From Sediminitomix flava (GTDB lineage: Bacteria; Bacteroidota; Bacteroidia; Cytophagales; Flammeovirgaceae): a stretch of DNA of 64,000 bases. This document shows positions 16,974 through 25,973 of this stretch, in pieces (within the stretch, counting starts at the first letter, position 1; the number at the start of each line of letters is the position of its first letter). A model generated the notes under the pieces. The model did no database searches and had not been told where the DNA came from. It was given only the letters and a program-made list of their open reading frames with translations. The translations under genes and the position numbers were made by a program. The stretch covers positions 620,001 through 684,000 of the forward strand of contig NZ_QGDO01000002.1 in assembly GCF_003149185.1 (NCBI RefSeq). The letters are read 5' to 3'.

Positions 16974-18080
16974 TTATCCAACAAATCTCTCACTATCTGA
17001 CAGTTCCCCTCTCAAAGAAAGCTGCATCCATTTTTTTACTTCTTCTGTACTTTTTGACACCGCAAATAAATACATCAGTTTAGTTATTGCAGCCTCTGTA
17101 GTCATATCGCCTCCTCCTACTACACCGATAGCTTCCAAGTGTGAACCTGCCGCATACAAACCTTGCTGTACCATTCCACCTGTACATTGCGAGATATTGA
17201 CAACTACGATGTCATTATCTACTGCAGCTTTCAGGGCTTCAGTTACCCAAGGCAAGGTAGGCGCATTTCCAGCACCAAACGTTTCCAAAATAACCCCTTT
17301 TAGATTCGGCGTGTTCAACAATGCATCAAAATAAGACTTGGTCATTCCTGGAAATAACTTCAGGATAATGACGTTTTCGTCCATCTGAGTGCATATTTTA
17401 AAGATTCCTTTTTGTTTAAACAGCAAATTTCGCTGATATTCTATATGAATACCCGCTTCAGCTAGGGCTGGGTAGTTGTAAGATTTGAACGCAGTAAAAT
17501 TAAAATTCTGTACTTTTTTTGCTCTATTACCTCTCAAAAGCTTGTTGTCAAAGCAAATACAGACCTCTTGAACTAGTGCATCTCCTTTCTCATCTGTTGT
17601 TGAAGCAATCTCTAAAGCAGAGATCAAATTCTCACGTGCATCGGTACGGGGAGAACCGATTGGTAACTGCCCTCCTGTAAGAATAACAGGTTTAGACAAG
17701 TTTTCTAGCATAAAAGAAAGAGCTGAAGCCGTATAGGCCATGGTGTCTGTTCCATGTAATATTACAAAACCACTATAATCATCATAAAAATCTTCAATCA
17801 GCCTAGAGAGAATAGCCCAATGATTCACCCCTACGTCTGATGAATCTAGGAGTGGGTCAAAAGAAATTACGGTAAGTCCCAAATCAAATCTTTTCAACTC
17901 AGGTACTTTGTCAATAATTTTCTCAAAATCAAAGGGGACAAGACTACCTGTTTCGGCATCGTGATCCATCCCGATTGTTCCTCCGGTATAAATGATCAGA
18001 ATTGAAGTTCCAGAACTGTTTGGTTTGGTTGTGTTGATGTTTACGGTTTTGTAGTATTCTACAGACATGCTCTTTGTCAT
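16974..18080 (-). CDS. ansA: Type I (cytoplasmic) L-asparaginase
   Basis: 368 residues, no signal peptide. The catalytic threonine motif TGGTIG is at residues 32-37, and LHGTDTMAYTASALSF with the second Thr-Asp pair at 111-112; TGGQLPIGSPRTDARENL follows. These are the hallmarks of the asparaginase/glutaminase fold, and the absence of a leader points to the type I housekeeping enzyme that hydrolyses asparagine to aspartate and ammonia. The start at Met1 or Met5 cannot be separated. It lies 40 bases after the TatD gene on the same strand. Confidence 0.92.
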   Translation of the reverse strand: MTKSMSVEYYKTVNINTTKPNSSGTSILIIYTGGTIGMDHDAETGSLVPFDFEKIIDKVPELKRFDLGLTVISFDPLLDSSDVGVNHWAILSRLIEDFYDDYSGFVILHGTDTMAYTASALSFMLENLSKPVILTGGQLPIGSPRTDARENLISALEIASTTDEKGDALVQEVCICFDNKLLRGNRAKKVQNFNFTAFKSYNYPALAEAGIHIEYQRNLLFKQKGIFKICTQMDENVIILKLFPGMTKSYFDALLNTPNLKGVILETFGAGNAPTLPWVTEALKAAVDNDIVVVNISQCTGGMVQQGLYAAGSHLEAIGVVGGGDMTTEAAITKLMYLFAVSKSTEEVKKWMQLSLRGELSDSERFVG

Positions 18081-18120
18081 TTTTCGATAGTAAGAATCAA
18101 GATATCTAATCGTATTACCT

Positions 18121-18888
18121 TTATTGTGCCTTACTAAATAAGGCTAAAGCGTTTTCAGTAGTAATTCGTTCTACTTCTTCTACTGACACTTCTTTGTAAT
18201 CACTCACCTTGTCTGCTATATATTTGATAAAAGATGGTTCATTACGTTTTCCTCTTTTAGGTACAGGTGGCAAGTAAGGACAATCTGTTTCCAAAACGAT
18301 TTCATTCAAATCTATTTCTGGAACGACTGTATTCATACCCCCATTTTTATAAGTGATCACACCGCCCAAGCCTATTTTAAAGTCTAATTCTTTAAGTCTT
18401 TGGGCTTCTTCCGCTGTTCCTGCAAAGCAATGAAGAACACCAAAAAGCTTATCATCTTTCAGTTCTTCCAACAACTCTATAGTTTCTGCCATTGCATCAC
18501 GACTGTGAATCACTAAAGGAATCCCATATTTTTTGGCCCATTCAGCCTGAATTCGGAAAGCTTCTTTTTGCTGTTCTATATAAGTCTTATCCCAATAAAA
18601 GTCTAAGCCCATTTCACCAACAGCAATAAACTCTCGTTTTGAAAGCCAATCTTCAACGATATAAAGTTCTTTTTCAAAATCCTTACCCACCGAACAAGGG
18701 TGAAGCCCCATCATTGAGTAACAGATTCCTTTATATTTTTCTTCCAACTCCATCATCCCATCAATCGACTCATGATCAATGTTTGGCATGAAGATTTTTT
18801 TTACTCCTTCCGAAAAAGCTAACTCAAGCATTTGTTCTCTGTCGTCTTCAAACTTGCTTGAATAAATATGTGCGTGCGTATCTATCAT
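18121..18888 (-). CDS. TatD family metal-dependent hydrolase
   Basis: 255 residues, a TIM-barrel with the metal ligands IDTHAHIY (His5, His7), AVGEMGLDFYWD (Glu), VIHSRDA (His), LHCFAG (His) and ETDCPYLPP (Asp). TatD proteins are 3'-5' exonucleases or DNases linked to DNA quality control. It precedes the asparaginase gene by 40 bases, an arrangement often seen in Bacteroidota. Confidence 0.92.
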   Translation of the reverse strand: MIDTHAHIYSSKFEDDREQMLELAFSEGVKKIFMPNIDHESIDGMMELEEKYKGICYSMMGLHPCSVGKDFEKELYIVEDWLSKREFIAVGEMGLDFYWDKTYIEQQKEAFRIQAEWAKKYGIPLVIHSRDAMAETIELLEELKDDKLFGVLHCFAGTAEEAQRLKELDFKIGLGGVITYKNGGMNTVVPEIDLNEIVLETDCPYLPPVPKRGKRNEPSFIKYIADKVSDYKEVSVEEVERITTENALALFSKAQ

Positions 18889-19157
18889 TGTATTTTTGAC
18901 CTAAACTATTTCGACAAATAAAAGGAATGAATAATTATGAAAAAAATCCTTTTTTTTAATGAAATGAGATTATCCATTATATTGAAATTTGTATAAGAAA
19001 TTTGTAGAAACGTTACAAAAATTTAATATCCATATGAACACTTAATCCATTTTCGAGAAAAGATAAAATTTGTCTTAAATTGTAAAGTAATCTTAAATGG
19101 AAGGATGTGGGCATGCTTTTTTCAACGAGAGGAAGGCACACCATCAAACGATGAATC

Positions 19158-19994
19158 ATGAAAAAATACAGTCTTTTTACTTTTATAGTCTTTATTTCAT
19201 TAGGCTTCAATTTTATAGGATCAGAGGCGGGGAGATATCCAGTAGATGAAACCATAGAATTCAAAAATGGTGAGAAATATAAATATGTGATCAGTTATGC
19301 TTTTTGGGATGCTGGAGAAGCCACAATACAACTCGATAAAGAACTAGCAATGGTCAATGACAGACCTTGTTATAATGTTACTGTTGATGGAATAACGACT
19401 GGGATTTTTGGTATGACTACAATAGTCAAAGATAAATGGCAGACATTTATAGATACAGCCGAAATACATCCGCTTAAGTTTTATAGAGATATTAAGGAAA
19501 ATAGTTATACCCTTAAAGAGACTACAATCTTTGACCACGAGAGGAAGAAAGCTACAGTTGAAGGGAATAAAAAAGGAAAACCATACAGTGGTGAGTACGA
19601 TATTGCTAAAAGCTCTCAAGACCTTATTAGTGGTTATTACTACCTCAGGACTCTTGAATATGAAAACTTCTCAAAAGGCGATACTATTGTGATGGATGCT
19701 TTTTTTGAAGATGAAGCTTACGAATTCAAGATTTTATATTTAGGAAAGGAGAAAGTTTTCTCAAACTTTGGTCGAATAGAATCTCACATTTTCTCTCCTA
19801 TCATGCCAGAGAATGCATTATTTAGAGGAGTTCATCCTATCAAGTTTTGGATGACTGACGATCAATATAAAGTACCAATCAAAGTGAATGCAGCACTAAT
19901 TATAGGTGATGTAGAAATAAACCTAGTAGATTACAAAAAGGTATATCCTGAAAAACTAGGAAAGCATAAGAAGAAGAAAAAGAAGAAATCATAA
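19158..19994 (+). CDS. DUF3108 domain-containing exported protein
   Basis: 278 residues. The signal peptide (about 1-22) precedes a beta-rich domain with YVISYAFWDAGEATIQLDKE and GDTIVMDAFFEDEAYEFKI, typical of DUF3108. Such proteins are periplasmic or outer-membrane associated and have no proven role. The C-terminus ends in a tract of about nine lysines (KKKKKKK near the end), which is odd for an exported protein. Transcription ends at the strong terminator before purE. Confidence 0.85.
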   Translation: MKKYSLFTFIVFISLGFNFIGSEAGRYPVDETIEFKNGEKYKYVISYAFWDAGEATIQLDKELAMVNDRPCYNVTVDGITTGIFGMTTIVKDKWQTFIDTAEIHPLKFYRDIKENSYTLKETTIFDHERKKATVEGNKKGKPYSGEYDIAKSSQDLISGYYYLRTLEYENFSKGDTIVMDAFFEDEAYEFKILYLGKEKVFSNFGRIESHIFSPIMPENALFRGVHPIKFWMTDDQYKVPIKVNAALIIGDVEINLVDYKKVYPEKLGKHKKKKKKKS

Positions 19995-20009
19995 TTCTAA
20001 AACATAAAA

Positions 20010-20040
20010 AAGCCTGACTTACAATCTGTAAGTCAGGCTT
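20010..20040. terminator. Bidirectional terminator between DUF3108 gene and purE
   Basis: Perfect 14-bp stem AAGCCTGACTTACA (20010-20023) and TGTAAGTCAGGCTT (20027-20040) with a 3-base loop, between convergent genes. Confidence 0.93.
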
Positions 20041-20058
20041 TATATTTATCTAAAGACT

Positions 20059-20577
20059 TTATTTCTTGAAACCAATTGTTTTTGGTTTCCAGCCATTTTC
20101 TTCAATATCCTTAGCAGACTCTAAGACTTTTTCTCGCATCTGCTCTTTATAATTAAATAAATTCACCGCAATAGTTTCATCGAAAGCCCCAACAATCTGG
20201 GCAGCCAGAATACCGGCATTTTTGGCGCCATCTAAGGCTACTGTAGCTACAGGAACACCACCTGGCATTTGTAGAATAGATAATACAGAATCCCAACCAT
20301 CAATAGAATTACTAGATTTCACTGGAACTCCAATAACTGGAAGTGTAGTCATAGAAGCGACCATACCTGGCAAGTGAGCTGCTCCGCCTGCTCCTGCAAT
20401 TATTGCTTTAATTCCTCTATCTCTTGCTTGCGTAGCATATTCTACCAAACGTTCTGGTGTACGGTGAGCTGAAACAATTGTCAATTCAAACTCAACGCCT
20501 AATTCTTCTAAAACTGCAGCTGCATCAGACATTACTTTCAAGTCTGATTGACTCCCCATGATGATTCCTACTTGCAT
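20059..20577 (-). CDS. purE: 5-(carboxyamino)imidazole ribonucleotide mutase (PurE)
   Basis: 172 residues. GSQSDLKVM near the N-terminus and VSAHRTPERL near residue 40 are the nucleotide and catalytic His motifs of class I PurE, followed by AIIAGAGGAAHLPGMVAS. It converts N5-CAIR to CAIR in de novo purine synthesis in the cytoplasm. No purK is in the window. Monocistronic, with its terminator shared with the DUF3108 gene. Confidence 0.95.
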   Translation of the reverse strand: MQVGIIMGSQSDLKVMSDAAAVLEELGVEFELTIVSAHRTPERLVEYATQARDRGIKAIIAGAGGAAHLPGMVASMTTLPVIGVPVKSSNSIDGWDSVLSILQMPGGVPVATVALDGAKNAGILAAQIVGAFDETIAVNLFNYKEQMREKVLESAKDIEENGWKPKTIGFKK

Positions 20578-20689
20578 ACCTTTATTAACTATGGTTTAAT
20601 TAATTTTACTGCAAAACTAAAATAAAGTTTGTATTAAGCACTAGCGAATAAGGTCAAGTTCGAAATTAAGGAAAAGAATAAGGCTCAAA

Positions 20690-21178
20690 TCAATTAATTC
20701 TGAAAACGATTGTACAAGAAACTTCGAGCCCTCGTGGAGACATCAGATTTGCAAAATCTTGAGTAATGTCTTGGACTCCCTCTTGGAATACGGCTTCTCC
20801 CCCACTCGTCAGAACACCATACCCCATACTGAGTATCATGAAACGCTTCCCAAAATCAAATTTGTAACCACCACTAAATTGAAAAGTACTTCCTTCCTCA
20901 AGGATATAATAGCCATATTCTTCATTGACATTTACCTCTAAATTATCAAGTCCTGTACTCCAAGACATAGAAGCACCTAAGAAAACAGAATTCGCATTTG
21001 GCGTAAAATAGTATCTTGTACCAATACCTCTTTTTGCTCCGGCCATACTCAATCCTATTCCAGCGTTCAGATCAAGATTAGGACTGACAGATAAATTTAG
21101 TTGTACTCCTGTTCCATAAGGAGCATTCCACCCTGCCCCTAACCCGATACCAAATTTTGAGGGTTCATCATTCTGCAT
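20690..21178 (-). CDS. Outer-membrane beta-barrel-like protein, 5' part frameshifted
   Basis: 162 residues from the ATG at 21178, with alternating strands and Gly-rich turns (FGIGLGAGWNAPYGTGVQLNLS, AGIGLSMAGAKRGIGTRYYF) typical of a small beta-barrel; the chain ends in a hydrophobic strand FRIN. As called it has no signal peptide. Upstream in the same frame, codons continue open through ...TRFSFAQEV with no start codon, and the missing start and hydrophobic core lie one frame away (21179-21249). One extra base in the A7 tract at 21213-21219 (T7 in the gene) would give a complete signal peptide beginning MKSRSAFFIL. So the gene is either frameshifted, phase-variable, or a sequencing error. 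No named family recognised. Confidence 0.65.
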   Translation of the reverse strand: MQNDEPSKFGIGLGAGWNAPYGTGVQLNLSVSPNLDLNAGIGLSMAGAKRGIGTRYYFTPNANSVFLGASMSWSTGLDNLEVNVNEEYGYYILEEGSTFQFSGGYKFDFGKRFMILSMGYGVLTSGGEAVFQEGVQDITQDFANLMSPRGLEVSCTIVFRIN

Positions 21179-21249
21179 GACTTCTTGAGCGAAAGAGAAT
21201 CTAGTTAAAGTGAAAAAAATAAGATGAAAAAAGCTGACCTTGATTTCAT
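21179..21249 (-). other. Out-of-frame signal-peptide segment of the gene at 20690-21178
   Basis: ATG at 21249 reads MKSRSAFFILFFSL and then stops; the matching continuation FTLTRFSFAQEVMQ is in the next frame. The frames cross at the A7 tract 21213-21219, with a second A6 tract at 21227-21232. Upstream of 21262 no further coding signal is seen up to 21502. Confidence 0.6.
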
Positions 21250-21502
21250 TATAATTGACATAAAAAAATGATAATTAGTTATCAGTTAAATTTACAAATC
21301 TGTAAAGATAAAAAAGTATACGCCAAAACTATTACCCTTCTTCAAATCCCATTAAATTCAAATAATTAGTTTGAATCCAAGATAACTTTTTGAAACATTA
21401 GCTTTTGGCTTCTCGGACATTCAAACCTTCGTTAAAATATGATCTTTTTCATTTCAAGTATTTAAATTGTCATGAGAAAACTAAACCAAAGCACACTTAA
21501 GC

Positions 21503-22024
21503 ATGAATAATTGTCAGAATTGTACAGCACAGATAGCTGAAGACCTTCAAATATGTAATACTTGTGGATTCCCTTTAGGAGGGAGTAAACAAGAACAAGC
21601 TGCATTCCGAGCTAAACAAATCATCCAGAAGTCCAAAGTGAAACAGTCGCTCAAAAACCTGATCGCAGCTCGTATTATTCTTATTATTTGGGGAGTTTTC
21701 TACATTCTTGCAGCCTTCATTCCATCTTTTGGAATTCAGTCCAATGCAGAGATCGGCATTAGTGTAGTACTAGGTCTCATTTTTATTGCGTCTTCTTTCC
21801 TTGCTACAAAAAAGCCTAAAATAGCATTGATTATCCCTTTGAGTATTCTGATCATATCATATCTCTTAGTATTATTCATTTCACCAATAGCCTTATTCAA
21901 TGGAATATTATGGAAAGCACTAATACTAATGGTTCTGTTCTATGCCTATTTTAGAGTTAGAAATGCTGAAAAAATACTAGCCGAGAATCCTTATTTAAGG
22001 ACTCAATTAGATACTAACAGATAA
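21503..22024 (+). CDS. Zinc-ribbon membrane protein
   Basis: 173 residues. An N-terminal CxxC...CxxC zinc ribbon (CQNC at about 4-7, CNTC at about 18-21) is followed by an amphipathic linker and four hydrophobic helices between residues 52 and 150. Such zinc-ribbon plus membrane proteins are common and poorly characterised. A small membrane-protein gene starts 15 bases after the stop, so they may form an operon. Confidence 0.75.
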   Translation: MNNCQNCTAQIAEDLQICNTCGFPLGGSKQEQAAFRAKQIIQKSKVKQSLKNLIAARIILIIWGVFYILAAFIPSFGIQSNAEIGISVVLGLIFIASSFLATKKPKIALIIPLSILIISYLLVLFISPIALFNGILWKALILMVLFYAYFRVRNAEKILAENPYLRTQLDTNR

Positions 22025-22038
22025 TTCTCTCCTCTTTG

Positions 22039-22278
22039 ATGAAAACACAACTGAACAAGATCTTTAACTCAGAAAGAATGCTACAATTGATTTTAATAGC
22101 ATACTTTCCACTTATACCATTATTATCCTTCCTCGGATATCAATCAATCTTCTTCATCATTATTCATGTATTTATAGCCATAATTTTCATTATAACTAAA
22201 CACAATCGGAATATTCAAACAAATAGATACTTCATCATTTTTAGTTGTTTTTTCTTTATCCTTTTCTTTTCTCTTTGA
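22039..22278 (+). CDS. Hypothetical small membrane protein
   Basis: 79 residues from the ATG at 22039 (a TTG precedes it at 22036). A basic N-terminus is followed by two or three hydrophobic helices. No homology recognised. Support comes from its close spacing after the zinc-ribbon gene and the terminator that follows. It may be a real operon partner or a chance frame. Confidence 0.5.
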   Translation: MKTQLNKIFNSERMLQLILIAYFPLIPLLSFLGYQSIFFIIIHVFIAIIFIITKHNRNIQTNRYFIIFSCFFFILFFSL

Positions 22279-22312
22279 ATAAAAAACGATCGAAAGCATA
22301 CTAGAATTCTAA

Positions 22313-22349
22313 AAAAGGTTAATCATTCCAATTAAATGATTAACCTTTT
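22313..22349. terminator. Hairpin terminator
   Basis: 15-bp perfect stem AAAAGGTTAATCATT (22313-22327) and AATGATTAACCTTTT (22335-22349) with a 7-base loop, after the small membrane-protein gene. Confidence 0.85.
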
Positions 22350-22479
22350 CACGTTAATGTATCTTTGTTTATTGAAATCTCATGAAAGAATTGTCATAAT
22401 TTAATTAACTTCAAGCTGCTCAAATTTTTCTTGGCTAAAAATTTGATTTAAGGAGAATACAAAAACGATAATCAGCGAT

Positions 22480-23091
22480 ATGAAGAAAACATTTTATTTA
22501 CCCCAGATTCATTTAAAATGGAGCAACTCATTGGCTGTGATTACTATCATTGCAATTTTTGCGAGTTGCGCTTCTCCTCATTACACCTACCAAGCTCAAC
22601 AAGCTCGTAGGGAAGCCAAAAAACAAGGTACAAATCTAACAACTGTATCTGCACCAAAACTTGACAATAGCACTCTGAAAGAGAATACAGTGACTAAAAC
22701 TAAGACAGGAAAAGCTGCTCCTGTTCTTAAAAAAGCTGAATCTTTTTTAGGTACTAAATATAAATATGGAGGGAATACACGCTCAGGAATTGACTGCTCT
22801 GGTTTGATGTGTGTATCATTTAAACAAGGCGGCATTGCACTTCCAAGAGTTTCCTCTGATCAAGCAAGACAAGGGACAGCTGTGGCTATGAATGATCTCA
22901 AAGAAGGTGATTTACTTTTCTTTACCTATCCTGGTGGGTCTAAAATAACCCATGTAGGCGTAGTTGAAGAAGTAAAAGGGCCTAATGAGGTAATTTTTAT
23001 ACATGCGTCTTCAAGCAGAGGAGTTACAAGAGATAATTTATACAGCAGCTATTTCAAAAAAGTATTTGTCAAAGCAAGAAGAGTACTATAA
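22480..23091 (+). CDS. NlpC/P60 (C40) peptidase lipoprotein
   Basis: 203 residues. The signal peptide ends in IFASC with lipidated Cys30, followed by a Lys/Thr-rich linker. The NlpC/P60 domain starts near residue 82 with catalytic Cys106 in IDCSGLMC, His158 in THVGVVEE and polar His175 in FIHASSSRG. It should cut the D-Glu-gamma-meso-DAP bond of murein peptides as a membrane-anchored cell-wall hydrolase. Monocistronic. Confidence 0.92.
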   Translation: MKKTFYLPQIHLKWSNSLAVITIIAIFASCASPHYTYQAQQARREAKKQGTNLTTVSAPKLDNSTLKENTVTKTKTGKAAPVLKKAESFLGTKYKYGGNTRSGIDCSGLMCVSFKQGGIALPRVSSDQARQGTAVAMNDLKEGDLLFFTYPGGSKITHVGVVEEVKGPNEVIFIHASSSRGVTRDNLYSSYFKKVFVKARRVL

Positions 23092-23273
23092 CAACTTTTT
23101 GAAGGTTGCTGAAATTGGATTCTTTTCTTAGTTTTGATACTTGCCTGATGACAATGATTCGCTTTTAAGCTAAAAGGAAAGAAAGTTTCTAAATTCCTTT
23201 AATGAAATCAACTTTTTTTACATCAGCACTCTTTAAATGATTGGCAACCTATTGATGAAGGATAGACTAGGGT

Positions 23274-25133
23274 ATGGCAGAAAATCATAATTATACCGAA
23301 GATAGTATTAAGTCACTGGAACCAAGGGAACATATTCGCTTGCGTCCGGGGATGTATATTGGAAAATTGGGTGATGGTACATCACCAGATGATGGAATTT
23401 ATGTCTTAGTAAAAGAAGTAATCGACAACTCTATTGATGAGCATATGATGGGCTTTGGTAAGCAAATCGATATGCGTATCACAGAAGAGATGGTTGAAAT
23501 ACGCGATTACGGTAGAGGAATTCCATTAGGAAAGGTCATCGACTGTGTATCGAAAATCAACACTGGAGCAAAATATGATTCTTCTGCATTCCAGAAATCA
23601 GTAGGTCTGAATGGTGTCGGTACAAAAGCAGTAAATGCACTTTCCAATCACTTTAAAGTTATTTCTGTTCGTGAAGGGCAAAAGAAAGAAGCCGAATTCG
23701 AGCAAGGTAAACTGACAAAAGATCATAAGATTGTAGATAGTTCTGAGAAAAATGGAACACGAGTTTTATTCAAACCCGATGAGACTATTTTCAAGAACTA
23801 CCGCTACATCCCTGAGTTTTTGGATGACCAAGTTTGGAATTATGCTTTCCTAAATGCTGGATTGACAATTAATTTCAACGGAGTTAAATACCATTCAAAA
23901 AATGGTCTTTATGATCTTCTAATGAGAAAATTGGATGAAGATGCACTTCGCTATCCAATTATTCACCTTAAAGGAGATGATATTGAGGTTGCTTTAACGC
24001 ACACCAACCAATACGGTGAAGACTATTATTCTTTCGTAAACGGACAGTACACTACTCAAGGTGGTACGCACCAAGCAGCACTTCGTGAAGGTGTAGTTCG
24101 TGCCGTAAGAGAATTCTTCAATAAAAACTTTGATGCTACAGATATCAGAGCATCAATAGCTGGTGCCATTGCAATTAGAGTTCAAGAACCTGTTTTTGAG
24201 TCGCAAACAAAAACAAAGTTAGGTTCTACGCACATTGGTCCTGATGCACCGACAGTACGTTCTTTTGTGGTTGATTTCATCAAAAAAGAATTAGATGATT
24301 TCTTACACAAAAATCCTGACACTGCTCAAGCAATGCTTAAACGTATCCTTCAGTCTGAAAGAGAGCGTAAAGAAATTGCAGGTGTAAAGAAAATTGCCAA
24401 TGAAAGAGCGAAAAAGGCTAATCTTCACAATAAAAAATTGAGAGATTGCCGTTCGCACTACAATGATAAAAAAGGGACTGATGAAGAAAAAAACAATACG
24501 ATGATCTTCATTACCGAGGGAGACTCTGCTAGTGGTAGTATTACTAAATCTAGAAATACAAAAACACAAGCGGTATTCTCACTCAGAGGTAAACCTTTGA
24601 ACACATTTAGTCTGACTAAAAAAGTCGTATATGAAAATGAGGAATTTAACCTCCTTCAGCACGCTTTGAATATTGAAGACGGTTTAGAAGGCTTACGTTA
24701 CAACAAAGTGGTAATCGCTACCGATGCCGATGTCGACGGTATGCACATCCGCTTGTTGATGCTAACGTTCTTCCTTCAATTCTTCCCTGACCTTGTTCGA
24801 AACGGACACGTTTACATTTTGGAAACACCATTATTCCGTGTCAGAAACAAGAAACAAACAATTTATTGTTATTCGGAAGAAGAAAAAATGGCTGCGGTCG
24901 GTAAACTTGGAGCAAAGCCAGAAATTACACGATTTAAGGGATTGGGTGAGATTTCTCCAGACGAATTTGGAGACTTTATCGGTGAAAACATCCGTCTTGA
25001 GCCAATCATCTTAAATAAAGATGTTTCTATCAAAAACTTATTGTCTTACTACATGGGTAAAAATACTCAAGACAGACAGAAGTTTATTATAGAAAACCTA
25101 AGAGTTGAAAAAGACGAAGTAGAGGCTGTTTAA
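23274..25133 (+). CDS. parE: DNA topoisomerase IV subunit B (ParE)
   Basis: 619 residues. The GHKL ATPase contains EVIDNSIDE (48-56), DYGRGIP (78-84) and [13 protein letters not shown] (111-123). The Toprim domain has EGDSASGS near 415 and DADVDGMH at 484-491. Length and the opening ...[17 protein letters not shown] match Bacteroidota ParE rather than GyrB. With ParC it decatenates chromosomes. The parC gene that usually follows parE in this phylum is absent; a membrane-protein gene follows 27 bases later. Confidence 0.93.
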   Translation: MAENHNYTEDSIKSLEPREHIRLRPGMYIGKLGDGTSPDDGIYVLVKEVIDNSIDEHMMGFGKQIDMRITEEMVEIRDYGRGIPLGKVIDCVSKINTGAKYDSSAFQKSVGLNGVGTKAVNALSNHFKVISVREGQKKEAEFEQGKLTKDHKIVDSSEKNGTRVLFKPDETIFKNYRYIPEFLDDQVWNYAFLNAGLTINFNGVKYHSKNGLYDLLMRKLDEDALRYPIIHLKGDDIEVALTHTNQYGEDYYSFVNGQYTTQGGTHQAALREGVVRAVREFFNKNFDATDIRASIAGAIAIRVQEPVFESQTKTKLGSTHIGPDAPTVRSFVVDFIKKELDDFLHKNPDTAQAMLKRILQSERERKEIAGVKKIANERAKKANLHNKKLRDCRSHYNDKKGTDEEKNNTMIFITEGDSASGSITKSRNTKTQAVFSLRGKPLNTFSLTKKVVYENEEFNLLQHALNIEDGLEGLRYNKVVIATDADVDGMHIRLLMLTFFLQFFPDLVRNGHVYILETPLFRVRNKKQTIYCYSEEEKMAAVGKLGAKPEITRFKGLGEISPDEFGDFIGENIRLEPIILNKDVSIKNLLSYYMGKNTQDRQKFIIENLRVEKDEVEAV

Positions 25134-25160
25134 CAGCTTCTACTTTTTTAAAAAGATACA

Positions 25161-25856
25161 ATGAGCAAAGAACAACAAAAGAAAGAGAACCCATTAATAA
25201 ATATTGCAGTCAATATCATTATACCTACAGTGGTATTGTCAAAACTAAGTGATGAGCAATATTTAGGACCTCAAATGGGACTAATTGCAGCCCTAATTTT
25301 CCCTGTTGGTTATGGTATTTGGGATTTTGCAAAGGAGAAAAAAGTAAATGGCTTTTCTATTTTAGGTTTTGTCAGTATTCTCCTAACGGGAGTTGTCGGA
25401 CTTTTAGAACTTGATCCATTCTGGATTGCAATCAAAGAAGCAGCTGTTCCTCTTGTTTTCGGTATTGCAATTTTAATCTCGATGAAAACATCTTATCCAT
25501 TGGTTAAAAAGTTTATCTACAACGATCAAATCATGGATATTGATAAAGTGGATACTCACCTTCGTGAAAATAACCAAATAGAAAACTTTCAGAAAAAATT
25601 GGACTCAGCTACAGTTATGTTGGCTGGCTCATTCTTTCTTTCAGCAGCCTTAAACTATGGCTTAGCAAGATATTTAGTAAAAAGCCCTGCAGGAACGGTT
25701 GCATTCAACGAGGAACTAGGGCAAATGACAGCGCTTAGTTTCCCTGTAATTGCGGTTCCCTCTACAATAGTAATGGGGATTGCACTTTGGTACTTGATCA
25801 AAAGTATCAAAGAATGTACAGGTCTTCAACTAGAAGAAGTGATGCGCACAAACTAA
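25161..25856 (+). CDS. Multi-pass membrane protein (VC0807-like family)
   Basis: 231 residues with about six transmembrane helices; conserved-looking segments include PTVVLSKLSDEQYLGPQMGL and FPVGYGIWDF. This resembles the VC0807-like family of uncharacterised membrane proteins. It follows parE by 27 bases and is probably co-transcribed with it, ending at the strong terminator at 25873. Function unknown. Confidence 0.7.
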   Translation: MSKEQQKKENPLINIAVNIIIPTVVLSKLSDEQYLGPQMGLIAALIFPVGYGIWDFAKEKKVNGFSILGFVSILLTGVVGLLELDPFWIAIKEAAVPLVFGIAILISMKTSYPLVKKFIYNDQIMDIDKVDTHLRENNQIENFQKKLDSATVMLAGSFFLSAALNYGLARYLVKSPAGTVAFNEELGQMTALSFPVIAVPSTIVMGIALWYLIKSIKECTGLQLEEVMRTN

Positions 25857-25872
25857 GTCTCTTGGGCTTTGC

Positions 25873-25903
25873 AAAAAGACTGTCACCGTTTGACAGTCTT
25901 TTT
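25873..25903 (+). terminator. Terminator after the parE operon
   Basis: Perfect 13-bp stem AAAAAGACTGTCA (25873-25885) and TGACAGTCTTTTT (25891-25903) with a 5-base loop, followed by more T. Confidence 0.93.
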
Positions 25904-25973
25904 GTATTTTAACTCAATTCGACTATCAAACAAAATCCTTATCTTCATGATGTTAAATCTAATGAAGTGTACT

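Noticed and set aside
25869-25973. Upstream start for the TPR lipoprotein
   Set aside because: The extension lies within the parE-operon terminator (25873-25903) and does not look like a signal peptide.
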